Counted from the first letter of the stretch, positions 35,620 to 44,192 are shown. The stretch is DNA of 64,000 bases from Hamadaea sp013361475 (GCF_040654195.1 NZ_JBFAHM010000013.1:1-64000); one strand, 5' to 3'. Numbers and translations: made by a program. Notes: generated by a model from the letters alone, not told the origin.

Positions 35620-36117
35620 TCACTTGAGCTTGATGTCGGCGCCCTCGACGACGATCGTCTTCTCGGCCAGCGCCTTGGTCGCGGGCGGGCTCACCACTGA
35701 GCCGTCCGTGATGGAGAACTTGCTGAAGTGGCAGTCGCAGTTGATGGTGCCGTTCGCCACCCCGGACAGCGGGCACTGCTGGTGGGTGCACATGCTGTCG
35801 AAGGCTTTGAAGGTGCCGGCCGTCGGCTGGGTGACGACCACGCCGGCAGCGGCGATGATCTTGCCACCGCCGACCGGGATGTCACCGGTCTGCGCGATCG
35901 CGGTGCCGCCGCTGCCACCTCCGGTGCTGCCGGTGCTGCCGCTGGTGGCTCCGGCGGTCGCGCCCGTGGTGCCGCCGCCGGCTGCAGTGGTGGTGGCGGT
36001 GCTGGGGGTCTCCTCGGCCGAACAGGCGGTGAGCAGGGCCGCCGCGCCGACCGCGCCCGCGGAGGCGAACAGCGTACGGCGGGAGGTGGATGGGGTGTTC
36101 TCGGTCCGCTCGGTCAT
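35620..36117 (-). CDS. Rieske [2Fe-2S] Tat-exported lipoprotein
   Basis: 165-residue exported Rieske protein. The N-terminus has a twin-arginine signal SRRTLFASAGAVGAAALLTAC that also ends in a lipobox, so it is probably a Tat lipoprotein. A Gly/Ser/Thr-rich linker follows (about residues 40-70). Cluster ligands are C-x-H in SMCTHQQCPL and C-x2-H in INCDCHFSKFS. It is likely an extracellular electron-transfer protein of unknown partner. ATG 36117 has TAGCCT 7 nt upstream on the minus strand, consistent with a leaderless transcript. Confidence 0.88.
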   Translation of the reverse strand: MTERTENTPSTSRRTLFASAGAVGAAALLTACSAEETPSTATTTAAGGGTTGATAGATSGSTGSTGGGSGGTAIAQTGDIPVGGGKIIAAAGVVVTQPTAGTFKAFDSMCTHQQCPLSGVANGTINCDCHFSKFSITDGSVVSPPATKALAEKTIVVEGADIKLK

Positions 36118-36124
36118 TTCAGCC

Positions 36125-36130
36125 AGGCTA
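36125..36130 (-). promoter_or_regulatory. Candidate -10 of leaderless Rieske lipoprotein gene
   Basis: TAGCCT on the minus strand, 7 nt before ATG 36117. Confidence 0.4.
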
Positions 36131-36240
36131 GTGGCCGAAAATCGCGGTGTAAGTAGTTGAACCATCACAATTTCCTGTGGCACATCTCGCTCCCCGGACG
36201 GCACGATCACGTCACCCCGGCGGGCTCGTTGGAGCACGTG

Positions 36241-36822
36241 ATGAAACTGATCACCACGCACGACCAGGCGCTGCGGCAGGCGACCGCGTCCTGGTTCTCG
36301 GCCCGGCCGGCCCGCGACACCGAGCTGGTCCACGTCGCCTTCTTCGGCCAGTTCACGCCCGTCCAGGGCGCGCCGGTCGTCGGCACGGCGATCGCGGCGC
36401 TCTCCGGCGACCCGCGCTTCGTCTTCACCGTCATCGGCTCCGGCCCCGACCTGCCCGCCACGCGTACGGCGGCCGCCCCGAACGCCTGGGTCACCTGGCG
36501 GGAGTGGGTCGCCGCGCACGAGCTGCCCGGCCTGATCGCCGGGCACGACGTCTGCCTGGGCATCTTCGGCACGTCACGGCGAGCCCTGTCGGTCGTGCCG
36601 ACCGAGGTCTACCAGGCCGCCGCGGCGGGCTGCGCGGTCGTCACCTCCGACACCGCCCCACAACGGGCGGCCTTCGGTGACGCCGCCGTGCTCGTGCCCG
36701 CAGGCGACCCGGCCGCCCTCGCCTCGGCGCTCCGGCGGCTCGCCGACGAGCCCGACGAACTCACCCGGCTCCGGAAGGCCGCCCGGGATCGGGCTCGCGA
36801 GCGCTTCAGCGCGGGCGCTTAG
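36241..36822 (+). pseudogene. Glycosyltransferase C-terminal fragment
   Basis: 193 residues matching only the C-terminal (donor-binding) half of a GT-B, GT4-like glycosyltransferase. LVHVAFFGQFTPVQGAPVVG starts the second Rossmann half. RRALSVVPTEVYQAAAAGCA includes the nucleotide-sugar region with the expected glutamate. The N-terminal acceptor domain is missing: upstream lie only about 40 codons of unrelated sequence and then the Rieske gene. ATG 36241 has GGAG 6 nt upstream, so a short product may still be made. Best read as a decayed glycosyltransferase. Confidence 0.65.
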
Positions 36823-36860
36823 CCCGTACGCCTCGCGGCGCCCCACCCGCGCGCCGCGCC

Positions 36861-36973
36861 CCGTGTCCGGCGCGCCCACACGTCACCGCGCCCGTGTCCG
36901 GCGCGCCCCACACGTCGCCGCGCCCCGGTGTCCGGCGCACCCCACACGTCACCGCGCCCCGGTGTCCGGCGCG
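36861..36973. repeat. Tandem ~32-bp GC-rich repeats
   Basis: Three imperfect copies plus a partial fourth, built on GTGTCCGGCGCGCCCCACA followed by CGTCACCGCG. Unit lengths vary from about 29 to 34 bp. Non-coding spacer. Confidence 0.8.
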
Positions 36974-37030
36974 ATATCCGGGATAACGCGGCCTCGTCGT
37001 CGCGAATGACCGCGTTATCCCGGATATCGC
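36971..37030. terminator. Perfect 21-bp-arm stem-loop before uvrA 3' end
   Basis: Arms at 36971-36991 and 37010-37030 are perfectly complementary (core GATATCCGGGATAACGC), with an 18-nt loop. It lies between the convergent glycosyltransferase fragment and uvrA. No U tract. Confidence 0.6.
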
Positions 37031-37120
37031 GACGATCCAAGCCCGGAGGTCGCGACCGCCCCCTCCCAGCGCGCCCCACCCCGTGGGTCGCGACGGCCCG
37101 GCGGGGCACGGTGGCGCTGG

Positions 37121-40021
37121 CTAGACCTTCGCCTTCGCCCGGCTCGCCGCCCGCTTCTTCGGCGTCGCCTGCGCCGGCACCTCGGCGACGAGGTGCCGCA
37201 GGAAGGCGCCGGTATGCGACTCGGGCATCGCGGCGATCTGCTCCGGCGTACCCTCGCCGACCACGGTGCCACCGCGGTGCCCGCCCTCGGGGCCCATGTC
37301 GATGATCCAGTCGGAGCTCTTGATCACGTCGAGGTTGTGCTCGATCACGATCACCGTGTTGCCCTTGTCGACCAGACCCTGGAGCACCAGCAGGAGCTTG
37401 CGGATGTCCTCGAAGTGCAGGCCGGTGGTCGGCTCGTCCAGGACGTAGACCGTCCGGCCGGTCGACCGCTTCTGCAGTTCGGCGGCGAGCTTGACGCGCT
37501 GCGCCTCACCACCGGACAGGGTCGGCGCGGGCTGACCGAGTCGTACGTAGCCGAGACCGACGTCGACCAGCGTCTTCAGATGCCGATGGATCGCCGGGAT
37601 CGCCTCGAAGAACCCGGACGCCTCCTCGATCGGCATCTGCAGGACTTCGGCGATGGTCCGGCCCTTGTAGTGAACCTCCAGGGTCTCCCGGTTGTACCGA
37701 TCGCCCTTGCAGACCTCGCACGGGACGTAGACGTCCGGAAGGAAGTTCATCTCGATCTTGATCGTGCCGTCGCCCGCGCAGTTCTCGCAGCGGCCGCCCT
37801 TCACGTTGAAGGAGAACCGGCCCGGCCCGTAGCCGCGCACCTTCGCCTCGGTCGTCTCGGCGAACAGTTTCCGGATGTTGTCGAACACCCCCGTGTAGGT
37901 CGCGGGGTTCGACCGGGGCGTACGCCCGATCGGCGACTGATCGACGCCGACGACCTTGTCCACGTGCTCGAGCCCGGTGACCCGGGTATGCCGGCCGGGC
38001 ACGAGCCGCGCGCCGTTGATCTGGTTGGCGAGCACCGCGTGCAGGATGTCGTTGACCAGCGTGGACTTGCCCGAGCCGGAGACGCCGGTCACCGAGATCA
38101 GCTGGCCGAGCGGGAACGCGACGGTGACGTTGTGCAGGTTGTGCTCGCGCGCCCCGACGACGGTCAGCTCGCGGCCCTTGGTCTGCGGCCGCCGCCGCGT
38201 CGGCACCGGGATGGACCGCCGCCCGGACAGGAAGTCGCCGGTGATCGACTTCTCGTTCTTCAACAGGTCGTCGTAGGTGCCCGAGTGCACGATGTAGCCG
38301 CCGTGCTCGCCCGCGCCCGGGCCGATGTCCACGACCCAGTCGGCGGTCTTGATGGTGTCCTCGTCGTGCTCGACCACGATCAGCGTGTTGCCCAGGCCAC
38401 GGAGCCGTACCAGGGTCTCGATGAGCCGGTGGTTGTCCCGCTGGTGCAGGCCGATCGACGGCTCGTCCAGCACGTACAGCACACCGACCAGGCCCGACCC
38501 GATCTGAGTGGCGAGCCGGATGCGCTGGGCCTCACCGCCGGACAGCGAGCCGGCCGGCCGGTCGAGCGACAGGTAGTCGAGGCCGACGTCGAGCAGGAAC
38601 TGCAGCCGGGCGTTGATCTCCTTGAGGACGCGCTCGGCGATCATCTTCTGCCGGTCGGTCAGCTCCAGCTCGACGAGCAGCTGCGCGGCCTCGCCCACCG
38701 ACAGGTTGCAGACCTCGGCGATGCTGTGCCCGGCGATCGTCACCGCGAGCACCTCGGGCTTGAGCCGGGTGCCGCCACAGGCCGCACACGGGACCTCCCG
38801 CATGTAGCCCTCGTACTTCTCGCGGCTCCACTCGCTCTCGGTGTCGGCGTGCCGCCGCTCCAGCCACGGGACGACGCCCTCATAGCCCGCGTAGTAGGAG
38901 CGCTCGCGCCCGTACTTGTTCCGGTAGCGGACGTGGACCTGGTTCTCGACGCCGTGCAGGATCAGCTTCTGCGCCTTGGCCGACAGCGCCCGCCAGGGCG
39001 TGTCCAGGTCGAATCCCTGCTCCTCGCCGAGGGAGCCCAACACCTGGATGAAGTAGTCGAAGGTGTGCCCGCTCGCCCACGGGGCGATCGCGCCTTCCCG
39101 GATGGACTTCTCGTCGTCGGGGACGAGCAGCTCCGGGTCGACCTCCTTCTTCTGGCCCAGGCCGGTGCACTCGGGGCAGGCGCCGTAGGGCGCGTTGAAC
39201 GAGAAGACCCGCGGCTCCAGGTCCTCGATCGCCAGGGGGTGCTCGTTGGGGCAGGCGAGGTGCTCGGAGAACTTCCGCTCGCGATGCTCGTCGTCCTCGG
39301 GGAGGTCGACGAAGTCCAGCACGACGATGCCGGCGGCCAGACCGAGCGCGGTCTCGATCGAGTCGGTCAGCCGCTGCTTGGCACTGGCCTTGACGGACAG
39401 CCGGTCGACCACCACCTCGATGGTGTGCTTCTCCTGCTTCTTCAGCTTGGGCGCCTCGACCAGCGGGTGGACCACGCCGTCGACGCGCGCCCGGGCGAAG
39501 CCCTTGGCCTGCAGCTCGGCGAACAGGTCGAGGTACTCCCCCTTCCGGCCGCGGACGACCGGGGCGAGCACCTGGAACCGCGTCCCCTCCGGCATGGCCA
39601 GCACCCGGTCCACGATCTGCTGCGGCGACTGCTTGGTGATCGCCTCGCCGCAGACCGGGCAGTGGGGCTCGCCGACGCGTGCGTAGAGCAGGCGGAGGTA
39701 GTCGTAGACCTCGGTGATCGTGCCGACCGTCGACCGCGGATTGCGGGAGGTCGACTTCTGATCGATGGAGACCGCCGGGGACAGCCCCTCGATGAAGTCG
39801 ACGTCCGGCTTGTCCATCTGCCCGAGGAACTGCCGGGCGTAGCTCGACAGGGACTCGACGTAGCGCCGCTGGCCCTCGGCGAAGATCGTGTCGAAGGCGA
39901 GGCTCGACTTGCCCGAACCGGACAGCCCGGTGAAGACGATCATCGCGTCGCGGGGCAGATCCAGGCTGACGTCACGCAGGTTGTGCTCACGCGCACCACG
40001 GATGATCAAACGGTCAGTCAC
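37121..40021 (-). CDS. uvrA: Excinuclease ABC subunit A
   Basis: 966-residue damage-recognition ATPase of nucleotide excision repair. It has two ABC modules: Walker A GLSGSGKSS near residue 32 and GVSGSGKST near 660. Signature motifs are GSLSGGEAQRIRLA and TLSGGEAQRVKLA. Zinc-finger cysteines occur in ACPECTG, RCENCAGDG and PCEVCKGDR. GTG 40021 has AGGAG 8 nt upstream. Intact and full length. Confidence 0.97.
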   Translation of the reverse strand: MTDRLIIRGAREHNLRDVSLDLPRDAMIVFTGLSGSGKSSLAFDTIFAEGQRRYVESLSSYARQFLGQMDKPDVDFIEGLSPAVSIDQKSTSRNPRSTVGTITEVYDYLRLLYARVGEPHCPVCGEAITKQSPQQIVDRVLAMPEGTRFQVLAPVVRGRKGEYLDLFAELQAKGFARARVDGVVHPLVEAPKLKKQEKHTIEVVVDRLSVKASAKQRLTDSIETALGLAAGIVVLDFVDLPEDDEHRERKFSEHLACPNEHPLAIEDLEPRVFSFNAPYGACPECTGLGQKKEVDPELLVPDDEKSIREGAIAPWASGHTFDYFIQVLGSLGEEQGFDLDTPWRALSAKAQKLILHGVENQVHVRYRNKYGRERSYYAGYEGVVPWLERRHADTESEWSREKYEGYMREVPCAACGGTRLKPEVLAVTIAGHSIAEVCNLSVGEAAQLLVELELTDRQKMIAERVLKEINARLQFLLDVGLDYLSLDRPAGSLSGGEAQRIRLATQIGSGLVGVLYVLDEPSIGLHQRDNHRLIETLVRLRGLGNTLIVVEHDEDTIKTADWVVDIGPGAGEHGGYIVHSGTYDDLLKNEKSITGDFLSGRRSIPVPTRRRPQTKGRELTVVGAREHNLHNVTVAFPLGQLISVTGVSGSGKSTLVNDILHAVLANQINGARLVPGRHTRVTGLEHVDKVVGVDQSPIGRTPRSNPATYTGVFDNIRKLFAETTEAKVRGYGPGRFSFNVKGGRCENCAGDGTIKIEMNFLPDVYVPCEVCKGDRYNRETLEVHYKGRTIAEVLQMPIEEASGFFEAIPAIHRHLKTLVDVGLGYVRLGQPAPTLSGGEAQRVKLAAELQKRSTGRTVYVLDEPTTGLHFEDIRKLLLVLQGLVDKGNTVIVIEHNLDVIKSSDWIIDMGPEGGHRGGTVVGEGTPEQIAAMPESHTGAFLRHLVAEVPAQATPKKRAASRAKAKV

Positions 40022-40147
40022 CGCAAAAGCTCCTAGATCGGACAGGTGAAGGCAGGCAGGGTCCCGCCGCGAGCGGACTGTATCCGGGAGGTATGACAAG
40101 AACGAGCCAAAGATTAGTCCGACCCGCGCTACCAGGCTAAAACAATA

Positions 40148-40183
40148 GCGGGTGGCTTCGGACACCTGTCCGAAGCCACCCGC
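40148..40183 (-). terminator. Rho-independent terminator of rsgA
   Basis: Perfect 17-bp stem (GCGGGTGGCTTCGGACA and complement), 2-nt loop. On the minus strand it is followed by TATTGTTTT. A classical intrinsic terminator just after the rsgA stop. Confidence 0.92.
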
Positions 40184-40195
40184 CGCCGCCTGTCC

Positions 40196-41236
40196 TCAGG
40201 CGTGTCGTTCCCGCGCCCGCTGCCGGGCGGCCCGCTGCTCCTCGCGGAGGCGTACCGCCTTCCGCTTGCTCTCGTGCGCCAGCTCCCGTTGCAGCCGCAA
40301 CCAGCTGGCCCAGCGGCGTCCGGTCAGCTCGCCGTCGTCCAATGCCGCCTGCACGGCACAGCCCGGCTCCGTCGTGTGCGAACAGTCCGCGAACTTGCAT
40401 CGCAACGCCAGCGCGTCGACGTCCGCGAACGCCGCCACCAGGCCCTCCGAGCCGTCGAGCAGACCGACGCCACGCAGCCCCGGAGTGTCGATCACCGCGC
40501 CGCCGCCCGGGATCGGCACCAGCGCCCGATGGGTCGTGGTGTGCCGGCCCTTTCCGTCCACTCGGCGTACCGCCTGAGTGGTCATGACGGTCGTCCCGGC
40601 CAGCGCGTTCACCAGCGTCGACTTGCCCGCGCCAGACCGCCCGAGCAGCGCCGTGGTCCGGCCTTCGGCCACGTGCGGCCGCAACTCGTCCAGCCCCGCC
40701 CCGGTGTCCGCGCTGACCGCCAGCACCGGCGCGCCCGGTGCGATCTCCCGCACCTGCTCGACGATCGCGTCGGGGTAGCGCGTGACGTCCGCCTTGGTCA
40801 GCACCACCAGCGGCTCGGCCCCCGAATCCCAGGCCAGCGCCAGCAGACGCTCGATCCGGCTCAGGTCCGGGCCGCTGTCCAGCGGCTCGATCACCGCCGC
40901 CGTGTCCATGTTCGCCGCCAGCACCTGCGCGGTCGAGTCCTTGTCCGCGGTCCTTCGCATGATCTGGGTACGCCGCGGCAGCACCGCCTCGATCGTGGTG
41001 CGCCGATCGGGCCAGTCCCGCACCACCACCCAGTCGCCGGTGCACGGCAGATGCACCGCGTCCGCCGCGGCCTGGGACATGACGCCCCCGCCGAGACTGG
41101 CGCGGTCGGCGCCTTGCGCGGTCAGCACCGTGCACACGCCGCGATCCACCCGCAGCACCCGGCCCGGGCGCGCGTCGATCCGGTCGAACGGCGCGTACGC
41201 CGCCGCGAAGTGGTCGTCCCACCCCAGCGCTCTCAT
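40196..41236 (-). CDS. rsgA: Ribosome small-subunit GTPase RsgA
   Basis: 346-residue circularly permuted GTPase that matures the 30S subunit. The OB-fold is N-terminal. G-domain motifs appear in permuted order: VVLTKADV (G4), then GRSGAGKSTLVNALAG (G1) near residue 190 and IDTPGLRGVG (G3). The C-terminal zinc knuckle is LRCKFADCSHTTEPGCAVQ. ATG 41236 is chosen because an AAGGAAAAGAGG tract precedes it; ATG 41260 and 41269 are in-frame alternatives. Confidence 0.92.
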   Translation of the reverse strand: MRALGWDDHFAAAYAPFDRIDARPGRVLRVDRGVCTVLTAQGADRASLGGGVMSQAAADAVHLPCTGDWVVVRDWPDRRTTIEAVLPRRTQIMRRTADKDSTAQVLAANMDTAAVIEPLDSGPDLSRIERLLALAWDSGAEPLVVLTKADVTRYPDAIVEQVREIAPGAPVLAVSADTGAGLDELRPHVAEGRTTALLGRSGAGKSTLVNALAGTTVMTTQAVRRVDGKGRHTTTHRALVPIPGGGAVIDTPGLRGVGLLDGSEGLVAAFADVDALALRCKFADCSHTTEPGCAVQAALDDGELTGRRWASWLRLQRELAHESKRKAVRLREEQRAARQRARERHA

Positions 41237-41319
41237 CTGCCTCTTTTCCTTTTCAGCCATTACCACCATGGTCAAGTGCGCCCGGCTTCGGCGCACCCCA
41301 ATTTCCCCGCCCGGCCGCG

Positions 41320-41325
41320 TACGCT
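41320..41325 (+). promoter_or_regulatory. Candidate -10 of leaderless MBL hydrolase gene
   Basis: TACGCT, 6 nt before ATG 41332. No Shine-Dalgarno is seen. Confidence 0.45.
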
Positions 41326-41331
41326 CGGCGA

Positions 41332-41925
41332 ATGGCATCGCTGCGCGTCCAGAGCCGCTCCGTCGGCCCCGGCGACAACATCGCGTACCTGCTGACTTGC
41401 GAGTCGACCGGCGAGCAGCTGCTGATCGACGCGGCGAACGAGCCGGGCCGGCTGTTCGAGCTGATCGGCGACGGCGGCCTGGCCACGATAATCACCACCC
41501 ACCAGCACGCCGACCACTGGCAGGCGCTGGCAGAGGTCGCGGCGAAGACCGGGGCGCGCGTGCTCGCCCACCCGCTGGACGCCGACGCGCTGCCGGTTCC
41601 CACTTCCCCCGTCCACGACGGCGACCTGATCCAGGTCGGTGACGTGGATCTCGAGGTGATCCACCTCGCCGGGCACACGCCCGGCTCGATCGCCTTGCTG
41701 TACGCGGCCGATCCGCCGCAGATCTTCACCGGCGACAGCCTCTTCCCCGGGGGTCCTGGGCGGACAACAAACCCCACCGAATTCACGTCACTCATGGACA
41801 ATCTTGAGGCCAAGGTCTTCGACGGCCTGCCCGACGAAACGGTGGTATGGCCCGGTCACGGTAAGCCGACGACGCTTGGCATGGAACGGCCGTCGATTCC
41901 CGAATGGCGCGCGAGGGGCTGGTAG
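41332..41925 (+). CDS. Metallo-beta-lactamase-fold hydrolase
   Basis: 197-residue glyoxalase II-like MBL hydrolase. The dinuclear metal site is visible: THQHADHW (HxHxDH) near residue 57, HLAGHTPGS near 111, IFTGDSLFPGG near 131, and the last histidine in VWPGHGKPTTLG near 170. Such enzymes hydrolyse thioesters or related substrates. The C-terminus (ERPSIPEWRARGW) matters because two degraded copies of it occur downstream at 42989 and 43430. The start is followed directly by the N-half gene at 41929. Confidence 0.9.
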   Translation: MASLRVQSRSVGPGDNIAYLLTCESTGEQLLIDAANEPGRLFELIGDGGLATIITTHQHADHWQALAEVAAKTGARVLAHPLDADALPVPTSPVHDGDLIQVGDVDLEVIHLAGHTPGSIALLYAADPPQIFTGDSLFPGGPGRTTNPTEFTSLMDNLEAKVFDGLPDETVVWPGHGKPTTLGMERPSIPEWRARGW

Positions 41926-41928
41926 ACA

Positions 41929-42423
41929 ATGTCGGGTCCGAGCATGACCAAATGCTGGCTGCAGGAGGACTGGCTAGTCGCAATTCGGCAGCCCGTCCCC
42001 GCGGACGAGGTCCGGCGCTGGTGGAACCTCAAGGACACTGACATGCTCGACGAAATCGTGGATCGGACTCCTGCTGTTCGCCTTGGCCTGACCGCCACGG
42101 CTTTCCAGGATCCCGAACCGGCAAGTCCGGCACGACGCGTCTCTGACCTGCTCTTCCTCCGCGGGACGCTGCCAGAGGACTTCACTGACGAGGAGACCGA
42201 CCAGTACGTCCTGCCACTCCTCGACGACGAACTGGAGAGGGCCATCCTCGAAGCGTTCCGGCCTCGTGGCGAAGATGTTCCCTCGTTGGCTGCGAACGAC
42301 CGCGAGAAGGTCGCCGCCTTTCTTCGGGAATACAAGGGATCTCGCCTTCTGACCACCCCACGGGGCGATCCCATCGAGACCGAGTTGGAAGTTGGCCCCG
42401 CATTCGACGGGCTGTCTCGCTGA
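41929..42423 (+). CDS. Unknown protein, equivalent of N-terminal domain of 44302 gene
   Basis: 164 residues with no recognised domain. It aligns with the first half of the protein at 44302: WLVAIRQP/WLVAIHEP, SPARRVSDLL/SPARRVAELV, LLDDELERAILEAFRP/LLDDDLAAAILAAFQP and VAAFLREYKGS/LTAFLREHRGA. It carries an extra insertion (DEVRRWWNLKDTDMLDEIVD) near residue 28. It stops where the homologue continues into its second domain, which here is a separate gene at 42493. It begins 3 nt after the MBL stop. Base composition is less G+C-rich than the core genes. Confidence 0.7.
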   Translation: MSGPSMTKCWLQEDWLVAIRQPVPADEVRRWWNLKDTDMLDEIVDRTPAVRLGLTATAFQDPEPASPARRVSDLLFLRGTLPEDFTDEETDQYVLPLLDDELERAILEAFRPRGEDVPSLAANDREKVAAFLREYKGSRLLTTPRGDPIETELEVGPAFDGLSR

Positions 42424-42492
42424 TTCCCCGGCTGTCGGGCGAGCGCGAAAATACGAGCCGCGGCAACCCGCTAGCGCTGCGAGGATGCGTCC

Positions 42493-42888
42493 GTGACGCT
42501 TTGGGATGAGCTGACACCGGAAGAACGTTGCATTATGATCAACACGCTCGAAGAGGGCTACCTCAATTGCGTCATAGGCGACTTTCTCGGGCATGCCGAG
42601 GCCGACGGCGCTGTCTGGATCTCCTCAACCGACGCCGACGCCATCCGCGCCCTGATCCCGCGCTTCGCCGCAACGGTCGCGAGCATGATCGAGCGCGATC
42701 TGATCGAGATCCGCGAACCGGACGACGGAGTCTGGGACAACGCGCCACCTATGACCGACGCTGAGATACGCGCGACATTGGCCGACCCGGACACCTGGCT
42801 GTGGACCGAGGGTGAGGCCGCCCGCACGGTCATGCTGATGACCACCGACCACGCCGACCGCCTGCTCGGACGGGCCATCGATGCATGA
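42493..42888 (+). CDS. Unknown protein, equivalent of C-terminal domain of 44302 gene
   Basis: 131 residues, acidic, no named domain. It aligns with the second half of the 44302 protein: LTPEERCIMINTLEEGYLN against LTPEERCVMTNALEESYLN, SMIERDLIEIREPDDG against DMIEREMIEIRDAGDG, and MTDAEIRATLADPDTWL against MTEAEIQATLADPAVWL. An extra GHAEADGAVWISS segment follows the first block. GTG 42493 has GAGGA upstream. It lies 69 bp after the N-half gene in the same direction, so the two halves may be co-expressed and associate. Confidence 0.7.
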   Translation: MTLWDELTPEERCIMINTLEEGYLNCVIGDFLGHAEADGAVWISSTDADAIRALIPRFAATVASMIERDLIEIREPDDGVWDNAPPMTDAEIRATLADPDTWLWTEGEAARTVMLMTTDHADRLLGRAIDA

Positions 42889-42988
42889 CTTCGGGCCGGT
42901 CGAACGAGACAGACAGACGCCAACGCCGTGTGGCAGATCCAAGACGAGCAGTCGGCAGATCTCAAGTTCGGAGTTATGTTCATAAATG

Positions 42989-43057
42989 CACGGCGGCCGT
43001 TCGACCCTCGGCAGGGAGTGGCCGTCGATCCCCGGGTGGCGAGCACGCGGATGGTGA
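42989..43057 (+). pseudogene. Remnant 1 of MBL hydrolase 3' end
   Basis: Reads HGGRSTLGREWPSIPGWRAR then GW and stop. 16 of 22 residues plus the stop match the end of the hydrolase at 41332. No upstream part of the gene is recognisable, so this is a fragment left by recombination. Confidence 0.75.
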
Positions 43058-43150
43058 ACCTCACGACTGACCCGGACGGCAAATCTAAAGATGATCTTCG
43101 GCAAATCTCGGCAGCCTTCCGTCCAGGTAACCACGAAGGTGTTGTCCAGT

Positions 43151-43196
43151 TGACCGCCAAGATGCCGTCCAGATGACCGCCAAGATGCCGTCCAGA
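43151..43196. repeat. Two tandem 23-bp repeats
   Basis: Two exact copies of TGACCGCCAAGATGCCGTCC followed by AGA, then a partial third (TGACC). They lie between the MBL and DUF4143 remnants. Confidence 0.85.
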
Positions 43197-43212
43197 TGAC
43201 CACTGATCTTGA

Positions 43213-43323
43213 AGTACGCGTTTCATCGCCGGGTACGTCCTCTACACCGGCCAGCAAACGCTGCCGTTCGGCGGGAAGATCCGGGCGCTACCGCTCGACG
43301 CCCTCTGGCGCGTGGCAGCATGA
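43213..43323 (+). pseudogene. C-terminal remnant of DUF4143-type AAA ATPase
   Basis: About 36 codons ending in a stop: RFIAGYVLYTGQQTLPFGGK followed by IRALPLDALWRVAA. This resembles the last strand-rich segment of DUF4143 proteins, the C-terminal domain of AAA+ ATPases often found in accessory regions. The rest of the gene is absent. Confidence 0.5.
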
Positions 43324-43429
43324 GCAACAGTTTGTCTGCCGGGCCGCACCAAGGCGGAGCGGCAATGCTCGCTTCGATGATGACCGCACGGTGAGCGCCC
43401 AAGGCTGTTGCCTGCTGACCGATGCCCCA

Positions 43430-43618
43430 AGGTTCCCCGGTGGCGTCGGCAACACCTGGGGCGACTCGGCCGCCTTCGCGACCCTCATCGACGACGTCAC
43501 GACGAAGATCTTCGACCGGCTGCCCGACGAGACCGTCGTCTGGCCGGGCCACGGCAAACCGACGACGCTGGGCGCCGAACGCCCGTCCCTCCCCGAATGG
43601 CGTGCCCGTGGCTGGTAG
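43430..43618 (+). pseudogene. Remnant 2 of MBL hydrolase (last ~62 codons)
   Basis: In-frame RFPGGVGNTWGDSAAFATLI, then IFDRLPDETVVWPGHGKPTT and ERPSLPEWRARGW with stop. It is closely similar to the hydrolase at 41332 from residue ~137 to the end. The metal-binding N-terminal two thirds are missing. It includes the last metal histidine only, so it cannot be an active hydrolase. Confidence 0.85.
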
Positions 43619-43624
43619 CAGCGG

Positions 43625-44179
43625 CTACCGGAGGATGCCCGCCGCGTGCAGTCGCCGGGTGGCCTCGCGATCCACGCACACTCGGACCGCCGACCCGGAG
43701 CCGCCGACGCCGGTGGAGGCCGCGGTCACCACCGCGACGAACAGCAACGGCACCAGCAGGAGCCGGACCGTCATGGCCCAGCAGGCCCGGTAACCGACAC
43801 GGCCGCCGTCGGCGTTCCGCATCAGGTGCGTGCCGGTCAGTACGCCGCCGAGGGCCCGGCCGCCGCCGAAGAACAGCCCGTAGAGCACAGGCGCGCCCAC
43901 GACGACCGCCGCCATCAGCCCCGCGAGCAGCCCGGCGGAGATCTTCCCCGTCGAGTACGCGACGGACACGGCAACCAGGCCGAGGACGGCGATGACGGCG
44001 TACATGATGAGGTCGATGAGCCAGGCGAGGAACCGCATGCCTTCGCCGGCCCGGATGTAGAGGGTGCCGTCGCCGAACATCGCGAGCCGCTTGGCCGCCC
44101 TCGGTCCCAGCAGCTGCTCGGCGTGCTCCCGGACGAAGTCGAGCCGGGTCTTCGGCCGGGCGGGGGCGTGCGTCGTCAC
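43625..44179 (-). CDS. RDD-family membrane protein
   Basis: 184-residue protein with about three to four membrane helices. The RDD signature begins in GMRFLAWLIDLIMYAVIAVL (Arg and Asp of the first helix). The second half has GVLTGTHLMRNADGGRVGYR, the usual RDD loop, followed by a helix near the C-terminus. Function unknown; some RDD proteins act in ion transport. GTG 44179 is chosen because TATGAT lies 7 nt upstream; ATG 44185 and 44191 are possible. It lies opposite to and inside the duplicated island. Confidence 0.78.
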   Translation of the reverse strand: MTTHAPARPKTRLDFVREHAEQLLGPRAAKRLAMFGDGTLYIRAGEGMRFLAWLIDLIMYAVIAVLGLVAVSVAYSTGKISAGLLAGLMAAVVVGAPVLYGLFFGGGRALGGVLTGTHLMRNADGGRVGYRACWAMTVRLLLVPLLFVAVVTAASTGVGGSGSAVRVCVDREATRRLHAAGILR

Positions 44180-44186
44180 GGGCATG

Positions 44187-44192
44187 ATCATA
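44187..44192 (-). promoter_or_regulatory. Candidate -10 of leaderless RDD gene
   Basis: TATGAT on the minus strand, 7 nt before GTG 44179. Matches the actinobacterial -10 consensus well. Confidence 0.4.

Noticed and set aside
37193..40036. 947-codon plus-strand frame over uvrA
   Set aside because: Antisense shadow of uvrA with no domain.
42889..43624. Insertion sequence
   Set aside because: No transposase and no terminal inverted repeats seen. Only gene remnants and a short tandem repeat are present.
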